Of a stretch of 12,095 nucleotides of DNA, positions 7,188-12,095 are shown piece after piece. Made by a program: the position numbers and the translations under genes. How positions within the stretch are numbered: the stretch's first letter is position 1; each line of letters starts with the position of its first letter. Source of the DNA: an uncultured Collinsella sp. (lineage in GTDB: Bacteria; Actinomycetota; Coriobacteriia; Coriobacteriales; Coriobacteriaceae); the NCBI GenBank assembly GCA_902490245.1, contig CABUDB010000023.1:1-12095 (forward strand), read 5' to 3'. The notes under the pieces were generated by a model. The model was not told where the DNA came from. It worked only from the letters and a program-made list of their open reading frames with translations, and searched no databases.

Positions 7188-8102
7188 ATGGCCGACAACC
7201 GCAAGCGTGCGCCTCGTGGTGGCAAGCAGGCTGCTTCTGGCTCGCGCCCGATTCGCCGCAATGATCGCGCTGCCGCTCCCAAGGGCCAGCGCGATCGTAC
7301 CCAGGCTGCGCGTCCGCAGCGCGATCGCAACCGCGACGCTGTCCAGGCTCCCAAGGGCGAGTTTATCGAAGGCCGTCGTGCTGCCGCCGAGGCGCTACGC
7401 ACTGGTTTTCCCATCAAGTGCGCGCTCATTGCCGAGGGCGGGGAGCGCGATGCCGCCTTGTCGCGCCTGGTCGACGACCTCAACGCCGCGGGTGTCCGCA
7501 TTAAGTATGTGCCGCGCACGCAGCTCGATGCGCTGTCGAGCCACGGCGCTCACCAGGGCATTGCGCTCGAGGTTGGCAACTTCCCCTATGCCGATGTCGC
7601 CGATATCCTCGACCGCGCAGGCGAGGGCCCGGCGCTCGTCGTCGTGCTCGACCATGTGACCGACGATGGCAACTTTGGTGCCATCGTGCGCTCTGCCGAG
7701 GTTGTGGGCGCGGCGGGCGTCGTCATTGCCAATAAGCGTGCCGCCGGCGTGACCGTGGGCAGCTACAAGACCTCAGCCGGTGCCGTCATGCATCTGCCTA
7801 TCGCGCAGGTTCCCAATATCGCCCGAGCGCTTGACGACCTCAAGGCCGCCGGCTTTTGGGTGGGCGGTGCTTCCGAGCACGCCGAGGGCAGCTGCTGGGA
7901 TGCTCCCTTCGAGGGCCGCGTGGCGCTCGTCATGGGCTCCGAGGGCGACGGCATCTCGCGCCTGGTGCTCGAGAAATGCGACTTTTTGACCAAGCTTCCC
8001 CAGCGCGGCATGACCGAGAGTCTCAACGTTGCCCAGGCAACGACGGCGCTGTGCTTTGAGTGGCTGCGCCGCAACGCCGGCGAGCTCATGGGGGAGGAGT
8101 AG
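7188..8102 (+). CDS. rlmB: 23S rRNA (guanosine 2'-O) methyltransferase, TrmH/SpoU family
   Basis: An AdoMet-dependent SPOUT methyltransferase; RlmB of E. coli methylates the 2'-OH of G2251 in the 23S P-loop. The 304-residue product starts with about 55 basic, disordered-looking residues rich in R, K, Q and P. A substrate-binding domain follows (EGRRAAAEAL at 61-70, SSHGAHQGIALEV at 117-129). The knotted catalytic domain has motif 1 DHVTDDGNFGAIVRSAE (155-171), motif 2 ALVMGSEGDGIS (246-257) and motif 3 GMTESLNVAQATTA (274-287). ATG 7188 has AGGAGG seven bases upstream. It is followed after three bases by the NYN gene, matching the rlmB-yacP pair of Firmicutes. The exact methylated base is inferred from family and synteny. 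Confidence 0.9.
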   Translation: MADNRKRAPRGGKQAASGSRPIRRNDRAAAPKGQRDRTQAARPQRDRNRDAVQAPKGEFIEGRRAAAEALRTGFPIKCALIAEGGERDAALSRLVDDLNAAGVRIKYVPRTQLDALSSHGAHQGIALEVGNFPYADVADILDRAGEGPALVVVLDHVTDDGNFGAIVRSAEVVGAAGVVIANKRAAGVTVGSYKTSAGAVMHLPIAQVPNIARALDDLKAAGFWVGGASEHAEGSCWDAPFEGRVALVMGSEGDGISRLVLEKCDFLTKLPQRGMTESLNVAQATTALCFEWLRRNAGELMGEE

Positions 8103-8105
8103 CGC

Positions 8106-8783
8106 ATGTCCAAAAAGAACCGTGCCAAGTCCAAGGCCAAGCGCTTTGGTGAGGGCTCGGCCAAGCCGATTGTTTCGGCCGCGACCTACGGCGTGGGCGG
8201 CAATGCGTTTGCGCAGGCCATCGCTGACCCGGTCTCGACGGTGCACTCCAACAAGCCAGAGCTGTTGGTGGTCGATGGCTATAACGTGATCCACTGCACG
8301 CCGCGCTACGAAAAGCTCGTGTACGACCATTCCGACGATCCGTATTCCAGCGACGTTCACGATATGGCGCGCACCGCCCTCATTAACGACGTGGCGGCGT
8401 TTGCCCAGGGCCGCTACGAGGCCGTGATCGTGTTCGACGGCGCGGGCAATATCTCCAACGAGCGCCCCAACCTGCCGGCCCGCGGCGTGCGCATCGAGTT
8501 TTCGCCGACGGGTGTTTCGGCCGATACCGTTGTGCAGAAGCTCTGCATCGAGGCACGCGAGGAAGGTCGCGCGTGCTCCGTGGTATCGAGCGACGGCACG
8601 ATCCAGGCCGTCGTCATGGGCAAGGGCGTTACGCGCATCTCGAGCCGCATGCTGGTGGACGAGATCAAGCAGATCGATAACGACGTTCACGAGGCAGAGG
8701 AAGCCCCGCAGATCAAGATGACTCTGGGCAGTCGCCTGAGCCCCGATGCCCTGGCCAAGCTCAAGGCCCTGCGCGGGAGGTAG
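8106..8783 (+). CDS. NYN-domain ribonuclease, YacP/Rae1-like
   Basis: A PIN-like NYN-domain protein. The family includes B. subtilis YacP (Rae1), a ribosome-associated endoribonuclease that cleaves mRNA in the A site. The core begins LLVVDGYNVIH (D57, N60) and continues with VIVFDGAGN (D111), TGVSADTVVQKL (D140) and VVSSDGTIQAVVMGKGV (D163), so the acidic metal site looks intact. The 225-residue protein carries roughly 50 extra N-terminal residues, including the basic MSKKNRAKSKAKRF, and a C-terminal tail after EIKQ. ATG 8106 has GGAGGAG just upstream, overlapping the end of rlmB. The pairing with rlmB is the Bacillus arrangement. Ribosome-dependent cleavage is inferred from the family. Confidence 0.88.
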   Translation: MSKKNRAKSKAKRFGEGSAKPIVSAATYGVGGNAFAQAIADPVSTVHSNKPELLVVDGYNVIHCTPRYEKLVYDHSDDPYSSDVHDMARTALINDVAAFAQGRYEAVIVFDGAGNISNERPNLPARGVRIEFSPTGVSADTVVQKLCIEAREEGRACSVVSSDGTIQAVVMGKGVTRISSRMLVDEIKQIDNDVHEAEEAPQIKMTLGSRLSPDALAKLKALRGR

Positions 8784-8822
8784 GTAGACCTTCAATGGGG
8801 GCTGCTTTCTCGATTGACCAAC

Positions 8823-8852
8823 CAACTGGTTTGTAATCAGTGGGTTGCAGGT
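8823..8852 (+). repeat. Partial copy of tRNA-Thr(UGU), possible attachment-site scar
   Basis: Thirty bases match the anticodon arm through the T-arm start of the tRNA-Thr gene at 9031-9060, with a single mismatch (29/30). The acceptor, D-arm and T-loop sequences are missing, so it cannot be a functional tRNA. Confidence 0.85.
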
Positions 8853-8865
8853 CGGTCTAGCCAAA

Positions 8866-8923
8866 ACGAATAGTTTTTTGTTTTGGCGAACAGATAAAAC
8901 TATTCGTTCTGACGAATAGTTTT
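8866..8923. repeat. Three copies of ACGAATAGTTTT in an AT-rich palindromic block
   Basis: ACGAATAGTTTT occurs at 8866-8877, inverted at 8896-8907 and direct again at 8912-8923. The last two form a perfect 12-bp hairpin with a TCTG loop. A separate CCAAAAC/GTTTTGG stem (8861-8867 with 8880-8886) overlaps the first copy. This block is far more AT-rich than the genes around it. It could terminate the rlmB-yacP transcript or be an operator. Confidence 0.75.
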
Positions 8924-8948
8924 GAGATGTGGTCGGTCAAAGGGTCTG

Positions 8949-8977
8949 TTGCGCCTCGTCCGCAATTCCTTTATTCT
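8949..8977 (+). promoter_or_regulatory. Possible promoter for tRNA-Thr(UGU)
   Basis: TTGCGC (8949-8954) and TATTCT (8972-8977) are spaced by 17 bases and lie about 30 bases before the tRNA. Both boxes are only partial consensus matches. Confidence 0.4.
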
Positions 8978-9007
8978 TATCTGGCTTCGCGCGAAAGCGC
9001 CAAGTGT

Positions 9008-9082
9008 GCCAGTGTGGCGCAACGGTAGCGCAACTGATTTGTAATCAGTGGGTTGCAGGTTCGATTCCTGTCACTGGCTCCA
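9008..9082 (+). tRNA. tRNA-Thr (anticodon TGT)
   Basis: The acceptor GCCAGTG pairs with CACTGGC, followed by T and an encoded CCA. The anticodon arm ACTGA/TCAGT encloses TTTGTAA, giving anticodon TGT for ACA codons. The T-arm TTCGATT loop is normal. It stands alone, with its own terminator. Confidence 0.96.
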
Positions 9083-9091
9083 TGAGAGTTT

Positions 9092-9129
9092 CGGGCTCTG
9101 TTCCCTATTGTGGGACAGGGCCCGTTTCT
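9092..9129 (+). terminator. Intrinsic terminator after tRNA-Thr
   Basis: CGGGCTCTGTTCCC pairs with GGGACAGGGCCCG with one G-U pair and one bulged base, followed by TTTCT. It lies ten bases after the tRNA CCA end. Confidence 0.85.
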
Positions 9130-9178
9130 ATTTATGTTGACATGTCAGCGGGTTTGACTTCCACCAGGCTTCAGGTTT

Positions 9179-9235
9179 GTCTTGATCTGTAACACGGGCG
9201 GGCTGAAAACCCTCCTTATAGTTACAGATCGAGAC
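9179..9235. repeat. 57-bp palindromic repeat, copy 1
   Basis: Ends TCTTGATCTGTAAC and GTTACAGATCGAGA pair at 13 of 14 positions. An inner GGGCGGG...ACCCTCC stem encloses CTGAAA. Copy 2 begins 80 bases later with 44 of 57 identical bases. Confidence 0.82.
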
Positions 9236-9258
9236 AATGCCAAGGGATGGTCGATAAC

Positions 9259-9315
9259 ATCTCGATTTGTAACAGGAAGAGGCTGAATACCGTTCTTACT
9301 GTTACAGATCGAGAC
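9259..9315. repeat. 57-bp palindromic repeat, copy 2
   Basis: Ends TCTCGATTTGTAAC and GTTACAGATCGAGA pair at 13 of 14 positions. The inner stem has changed relative to copy 1 but keeps pairing at one position through a compensatory G-C to A-T swap. The right arm is identical to copy 1 over its last 15 bases. Confidence 0.82.
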
Positions 9316-9345
9316 TGAAGCTGGGGCGAGGTTGGTCATCGTCAT

Positions 9346-9489
9346 CGAGCGTGGATATTCGGACACACGAGAGTGGAAAATCTCCCGCCTGGAGAATGAG
9401 CGTGGATAATCTGCCACTTTGGGCCCAGTGGCACGTCAAAAGTGGGAGATTATCCACGTTCGATTTCAAACGGAAAAAATCCACGCTCG
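9346..9489. repeat. Nested 144-bp inverted repeat
   Basis: The outer arms CGAGCGTGGAT (9346-9356) and ATCCACGCTCG (9479-9489) are perfect complements. An inner pair of 23-base arms (9398-9420 with 9439-9461) matches at 21 positions plus one G-U pair. A third small stem, GCCACT/AGTGGC, sits at the tip around GGGCCC. Variants of GTGGATAATCTCCCAC recur several times within it. Confidence 0.8.
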
Positions 9490-9703
9490 ATTCTGACGCG
9501 GAAGCTCGATCTTGACCTATATATAGGTGCAAATAAGCCGTTATCGAAGTTCGATCCTGAAGGTGTACTCCACTACACCAAAGTGTTACCTCGGGAAACG
9601 TCGCCTCAGTATCCAAATCCACCGTCCTTCATATCCAAACTCAACAAAACCGCAGGTCAAAGGTATATAGATACGCCCGGCACCGTGTATCTAGAGGTTT
9701 TCG

Positions 9704-9733
9704 TTGACAGCCCCCAAGGTTGCATCGTATTAT
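9704..9733 (+). promoter_or_regulatory. Strong promoter of the tRNA-Tyr-Thr-Met-tuf operon
   Basis: A perfect TTGACA at 9704-9709 and TATTAT at 9728-9733 are spaced by 18 bases, about 60 bases before tRNA-Tyr. The upstream block GAGGTTTTCGTTGACAGC is nearly identical to that of the rpmG promoter at 11525-11542. Confidence 0.85.
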
Positions 9734-9795
9734 CTTTTTCGTTCGCGGGGGCGGCGGTCCAAAAGACCAAAGAACCTGCGGATACTTGAACGATT

Positions 9796-9877
9796 GGGAG
9801 TTTGCCCGAGTGGTTAATGGGGACGGGCTGTAAACCCGTTGGCTCTGCCTACATAGGTTCGAATCCTATAGCTCCCA
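9796..9877 (+). tRNA. tRNA-Tyr (anticodon GTA)
   Basis: GGGAGTT pairs with AGCTCCC, then discriminator A. The anticodon arm CGGG/CCCG encloses CTGTAAA, giving GTA. The long variable arm (TTGGCTCTGCCTACA region) is the class II form expected for bacterial tRNA-Tyr. The 3' CCA is not encoded: the bases after the discriminator are CCC. Confidence 0.95.
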
Positions 9878-9888
9878 CCCGTCAAGTG

Positions 9889-9963
9889 CCTGTATAGCTC
9901 AGTCGGTAGAGCACTTCGTTGGTAACGAAGAGGTCACCAGTTCAAGTCTGGTTGCAGGCTCCA
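9889..9963 (+). tRNA. tRNA-Thr (anticodon GGT)
   Basis: GCCTGTA pairs with TGCAGGC, then T and an encoded CCA. CTTCG/CGAAG encloses TTGGTAA, giving GGT for ACC and ACU codons. It follows tRNA-Tyr by 11 bases and precedes tRNA-Met by three. Confidence 0.96.
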
Positions 9964-9966
9964 TCC

Positions 9967-10043
9967 GGCGGTGTAGCTCAGTTGGTTAGAGCACACGGTT
10001 CATACCCGTGGCGTCACTGGTTCGAATCCAGTCACCGCTACCA
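9967..10043 (+). tRNA. tRNA-Met (anticodon CAT), elongator type
   Basis: GGCGGTG pairs with CACCGCT, with a G-U first pair, then A and an encoded CCA. CACGG/CCGTG encloses TTCATAC, giving CAT. It lacks the three consecutive G-C pairs of initiator anticodon stems, so it is not the initiator. A tRNA-Ile2 with lysidine-modified CAT is not fully excluded. Confidence 0.9.
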
Positions 10044-10054
10044 TAGGTAACACG

Positions 10055-10117
10055 GTGGCTTCTCAATAGTATGTTGAGAGGCCACTATGGTATAAAGGCA
10101 AAGTCCCGTCCGGGGAC
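10055..10117 (+). promoter_or_regulatory. Structured leader between tRNA-Met and tuf
   Basis: Two hairpins lie in the 96-base spacer: GTGGC-T-TCTCA with TGAGA-G-GCCAC (10055-10085), and GTCCC/GGGAC around GTCCG (10103-10117). Neither has a T-run. They may be processing sites that separate the tRNAs from tuf mRNA, or may stabilise the tuf 5' end. Confidence 0.55.
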
Positions 10118-10139
10118 GACCTGTTTAGAGGAGGGCTTT

Positions 10140-11330
10140 ATGGCCAAAGAGAAGTTTGAGCGCACTAAGCCGCATGTTAACATCGGCACCATTGGTCACG
10201 TCGACCACGGCAAGACCACGCTGACCGCTGCCATCACCAAGGTTCTCTCCGAGACCGAGGGCTGCAAGGCTGACTTCACTGCGTTCGAGAACATCGACAA
10301 GGCTCCCGAGGAGCGCGAGCGCGGCATTACGATCTCCGTCTCCCACGTCGAGTACGAGACCGCTGCTCGTCACTACGCTCACGTTGACTGCCCGGGCCAC
10401 GCTGACTACGTCAAGAACATGATCTCCGGTGCTGCTCAGATGGACGGCGCTATCCTGGTTATCGCTGCTACCGACGGCCCCATGGCTCAGACCCGCGAGC
10501 ACATCCTGCTCGCCCGTCAGGTCGGCGTTCCCTACATCGTCGTCTTCCTGAACAAGTGCGACATGGTCGACGATGACGAGCTCATCGACCTCGTCGAGAT
10601 GGAGACCCGTGAGCTCCTCTCCGAGTACGATTTCCCCGGCGACGACATCCCCGTCATCCGTGGTTCCGCTCTGGGCGCTCTCGAGGGCGACGCCAAGTGG
10701 ATGGACGCTATCCGCGAGCTCATGAACGCTGTCGACGAGTACATCCCGACGCCTGCTCGTAACAACGACCTCCCGTTCCTGATGGCCGTTGAGGACGTTA
10801 TGACCATCTCCGGCCGTGGTACCGTTGCTACCGGCCGTGTCGAGCGCGGTGAGCTCAAGCTCAACGAGCCCGTCGAGATCGTCGGCATCAAGGATACCCA
10901 GAACACCGTCGTTACCGGTATCGAGATGTTCCGTAAGTCCATGGACTTCTGCGAGGCTGGCGACAACGTCGGCCTGCTGCTCCGCGGCATCAAGCGCGAG
11001 GACATCGAGCGCGGCCAGGTTCTCTGCAAGCCCGGTTCGGTTACCCCGCACACCAAGTTCACCGGTGAGATCTACGTTCTGACCAAGGAGGAGGGCGGCC
11101 GTCACACCCCGTTCTTCGATGGTTATCGTCCTCAGTTCTACTTCCGTACCACCGACGTTACCGGTACGGTCAAGCTCCCCGAGGGCACCGAGATGGCTAT
11201 GCCTGGTGACCACATCACCATCGAGGGCGACCTCATCCACCCGATCGCCATGGAGGAGGGCCTGCGCTTCGCTATCCGCGAGGGTGGCCACACCGTCGGT
11301 TCGGGCATCGTCTCCACGATCATTGAGTAA
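10140..11330 (+). CDS. tuf: Translation elongation factor Tu
   Basis: EF-Tu is the GTPase that delivers aminoacyl-tRNA to the ribosomal A site. The 396-residue product is full length. Domain 1 carries all G motifs: GHVDHGKTT (19-27), switch I RGITIS (61-66), DCPGH (83-87), NKCD (138-141) and SAL (176-178). The two beta-barrel domains follow, ending [13 protein letters not shown]. The start is ATG 10140, since [14 protein letters not shown] is the conserved N-terminus and AGAGGAGGG (10127-10135) is just upstream; an in-frame ATG at 10071 lies in the leader hairpin. Codon use is strongly biased (CGT/CGC, GGC, GCT, AAG, GTC), as for highly expressed genes. It follows three tRNA genes, like E. 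coli tufB, and ends at its own terminator. Confidence 0.98.
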   Translation: MAKEKFERTKPHVNIGTIGHVDHGKTTLTAAITKVLSETEGCKADFTAFENIDKAPEERERGITISVSHVEYETAARHYAHVDCPGHADYVKNMISGAAQMDGAILVIAATDGPMAQTREHILLARQVGVPYIVVFLNKCDMVDDDELIDLVEMETRELLSEYDFPGDDIPVIRGSALGALEGDAKWMDAIRELMNAVDEYIPTPARNNDLPFLMAVEDVMTISGRGTVATGRVERGELKLNEPVEIVGIKDTQNTVVTGIEMFRKSMDFCEAGDNVGLLLRGIKREDIERGQVLCKPGSVTPHTKFTGEIYVLTKEEGGRHTPFFDGYRPQFYFRTTDVTGTVKLPEGTEMAMPGDHITIEGDLIHPIAMEEGLRFAIREGGHTVGSGIVSTIIE

Positions 11331-11357
11331 ATTAGCTCTTTGATATAGCTGACTTAG

Positions 11358-11393
11358 AGAACCCGGCACTTATATGGGTGCCGGGTTCTTTTC
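11358..11393 (+). terminator. Terminator after tuf
   Basis: AGAACCCGGCAC pairs perfectly with GTGCCGGGTTCT, with an eight-base loop, followed by TTTC. It begins 28 bases after the tuf stop codon and separates tuf from the rpmG promoter. Confidence 0.93.
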
Positions 11394-11534
11394 TGCAATG
11401 GATATTGAGCCGTTGCTGGTGTCGAGAGGATCGATAATGGTCCTGGATGCACCGTCGATTAGATCTCGATGGCTTCATTGATGTGTTCCAAATATGAATG
11501 GATCCACCGAGAACCAATTGACTCGAGGTTTTCA

Positions 11535-11564
11535 TTGACAGCACTTACGTGGAGCTGATAAAGT
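11535..11564 (+). promoter_or_regulatory. Promoter of the rpmG-tRNA-Trp-secE unit
   Basis: A perfect TTGACA at 11535-11540 and TAAAGT at 11559-11564 are spaced by 18 bases. The preceding block GAGGTTTTCATTGACAGC (11525-11542) differs by one base from that of the tuf promoter. About 140 bases between the tuf terminator and this promoter hold nothing I recognise. Confidence 0.8.
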
Positions 11565-11609
11565 AACAACTCGTGCCCGTACGGGGCGGAAATGAAAGGT
11601 TCAGGATAC

Positions 11610-11759
11610 ATGCGTACTCTAGTTACTCTTGCGTGCACTGAGTGCAAGCGCCGCAACTATACGACCACCAAGAACAAGTCGACCATGCCTGATCGTATGG
11701 AGATCAAGAAGTATTGCCCCTGGTGCCGTCACCACACGCTGCACAAAGAGACTCGCTAG
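11610..11759 (+). CDS. rpmG: 50S ribosomal protein L33 (bL33), zinc-ribbon form
   Basis: A 49-residue large-subunit protein. The sequence starts [20 protein letters not shown] and ends [16 protein letters not shown]. Two CxxC pairs, C9/C12 and C36/C39, mark the zinc-binding (C+) form of bL33; the family is normally 49-55 residues. ATG 11610 is preceded by GAAAGG (11594-11599) and AGGA (11603-11606). It is the first gene after a strong promoter and is followed by tRNA-Trp and secE; the rpmG-(tRNA-Trp)-secE-nusG order is widespread in bacteria. Because C+ bL33 forms need zinc, many genomes keep a zinc-free paralogue elsewhere; none is in this window. Confidence 0.95.
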   Translation: MRTLVTLACTECKRRNYTTTKNKSTMPDRMEIKKYCPWCRHHTLHKETR

Positions 11760-11772
11760 TCTCTAGTCACAT

Positions 11773-11848
11773 ACGCCAGTAGTTCAATTGGTAGAGCATC
11801 GGTCTCCAAAACCGAGTGTTGAGGGTTCGAGTCCTTCCTGGCGTGCCA
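11773..11848 (+). tRNA. tRNA-Trp (anticodon CCA)
   Basis: ACGCCAG pairs with CTGGCGT, followed by discriminator G, which is typical of tRNA-Trp, and an encoded CCA. TCGGT/ACCGA encloses CTCCAAA, giving CCA for UGG. It lies between rpmG and secE, a common arrangement. Confidence 0.96.
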
Positions 11849-11857
11849 GTCATTATT

Positions 11858-11889
11858 CCGTAAGCTCCCACTTGGGGGCTTACGGTTTA
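11858..11889 (+). terminator. Hairpin between tRNA-Trp and secE, partial terminator
   Basis: CCGTAAGC pairs with GCTTACGG, with an inner CCC/GGG, followed by TTTA. The T-run is short and no clear promoter follows before secE, so it may act as an attenuator or tRNA processing boundary rather than a full stop. Confidence 0.6.
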
Positions 11890-11924
11890 CTCATGTATAA
11901 GCGCATTGCGCGGAGGTAACCCAA

Positions 11925-12095
11925 ATGGCCAACAAGAAGAACAAGAAGAAGGCACAGCAGCAGGCGCCTGCCAACAACGCTGCCGCCAACTCCAAGGTTG
12001 AGGCCAAGAAGGCCGTTGCCAAGAAGAACGAGAAGGCTGCGAAGTCCAAGAAGAACGAGAAGCCTGGTTTCTTCGCCCGCACCAAGAAGTATTTC
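11925..12095 (+). CDS. secE: Protein translocase subunit SecE (3' end outside window)
   Basis: SecE is the small, essential inner-membrane subunit of the SecYEG channel. Only the first 57 residues are present. They form a highly charged N-terminal extension of lysine, alanine and glutamine with repeated AKK and KKNEKA motifs. The segment then enters KPGFFARTKKYF, which in SecE leads into the conserved amphipathic helix and the transmembrane segment, both beyond the edge. ATG 11925 has GGAGGT (11912-11917) seven bases upstream. Long Lys/Ala-rich extensions are common in actinobacterial SecE. The call rests on this segment plus the position after rpmG and tRNA-Trp; nusG would be expected next. 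Confidence 0.85.
   Translation, partial: MANKKNKKKAQQQAPANNAAANSKVEAKKAVAKKNEKAAKSKKNEKPGFFARTKKYF

Larger units (their letters stand above)
9130..9703. other. Gene-free, repeat-rich spacer before the tRNA-tuf promoter
   Basis: This stretch, part of a 666-base gap between tRNA-Thr and tRNA-Tyr, has no believable gene. The open frames in it have no Shine-Dalgarno, run through palindromes and resemble no family I know. It is less GC-rich than the flanking genes and holds two repeat families, entered separately, plus a CCTATATATAGG palindrome at 9516-9527 and a small GGTGTA/TACACC hairpin near 9561-9579. I see nothing convincing from about 9580 to 9690. Confidence 0.7.

Noticed and set aside
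8823..8857. A second tRNA-Thr gene
   Set aside because: Only the anticodon arm to T-arm start is present; no acceptor or D-arm can be formed.
9179..9489. CRISPR array
   Set aside because: Only two copies of the 57-bp repeat occur, with one 23-base gap, and the repeats are diverged palindromes; there are no cas genes.
9302..9789. Two open frames in the repeat-rich spacer, one per strand
   Set aside because: Both read through the nested inverted repeat, lack Shine-Dalgarno sequences, and the plus-strand one crosses the tuf-operon promoter.
10074..10096. Internal tuf promoter at TTGAGA...TATAAA
   Set aside because: The spacing between the two boxes is only 11 bases, and TTGAGA is part of a hairpin arm.
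10125..11369. 414-codon open frame antisense to tuf
   Set aside because: Caused by strong codon bias in tuf; it runs into the tuf terminator and has no recognisable domain.
11399..11482. Short open frame starting ATG 11399 after the tuf terminator
   Set aside because: No ribosome binding site or promoter, and it resembles nothing known; likely chance.

Overview
The window looks like a chromosomal segment of a high-GC Actinobacterium of the class Coriobacteriia. Collinsella is the best guess, from protein flavour, GC-rich codon use and gene order, but the genus is inferred and was not tested by a search. Most of the window is core housekeeping DNA. Accessory-looking sequence occurs at the left edge and in several structured intergenic gaps.

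Layout: (1) 49-570, a PIN-domain ribonuclease of toxin type with no visible antitoxin. (2) 719-2176, a PepD-type Xaa-His dipeptidase, converging through a shared hairpin with (3) mntP on the minus strand (2257-2835), a manganese exporter behind a yybP-ykoY Mn2+ riboswitch and terminator (about 2889-3028). (4) Divergent from mntP, a tight plus-strand run: disA (c-di-AMP synthase), ispD and ispF (MEP isoprenoid pathway) and cysS, joined by 1- and 11-base overlaps and a 3-base gap. (5) A 255-base gap with two tandem, structurally matched ~100-nt hairpins. (6) rlmB (23S rRNA methyltransferase) and a YacP/Rae1-like NYN nuclease gene. (7) tRNA-Thr(UGU), preceded by a 30-base partial copy of itself and AT-rich repeated palindromes. 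(8) A 666-base gene-free stretch holding two further families of inverted repeats and ending in a strong promoter. (9) tRNA-Tyr, tRNA-Thr(GGU), tRNA-Met and tuf, ending in a strong terminator. (10) A second strong promoter, rpmG, tRNA-Trp and the 5' part of secE, which runs off the right edge.

The order disA-ispD-ispF-cysS-rlmB-yacP-...-rpmG-secE is a reduced version of the Bacillus radA-disA-yacL-ispD-ispF-gltX-cysE-cysS-mrnC-rlmB-yacP-sigH-rpmGB-secE-nusG cluster. The genes cover second-messenger synthesis, isoprenoid precursors, tRNA charging, rRNA modification, ribosome-associated RNA decay, tRNA supply, elongation factor, ribosomal protein and protein export, so the cluster serves growth and translation.

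I found no CRISPR array, transposase, phage gene or clearly new multi-gene system. The most novel-looking material is non-coding: the paired hairpins between cysS and rlmB, the tRNA-Thr fragment with its palindromes, and the repeat cluster at 9179-9489.
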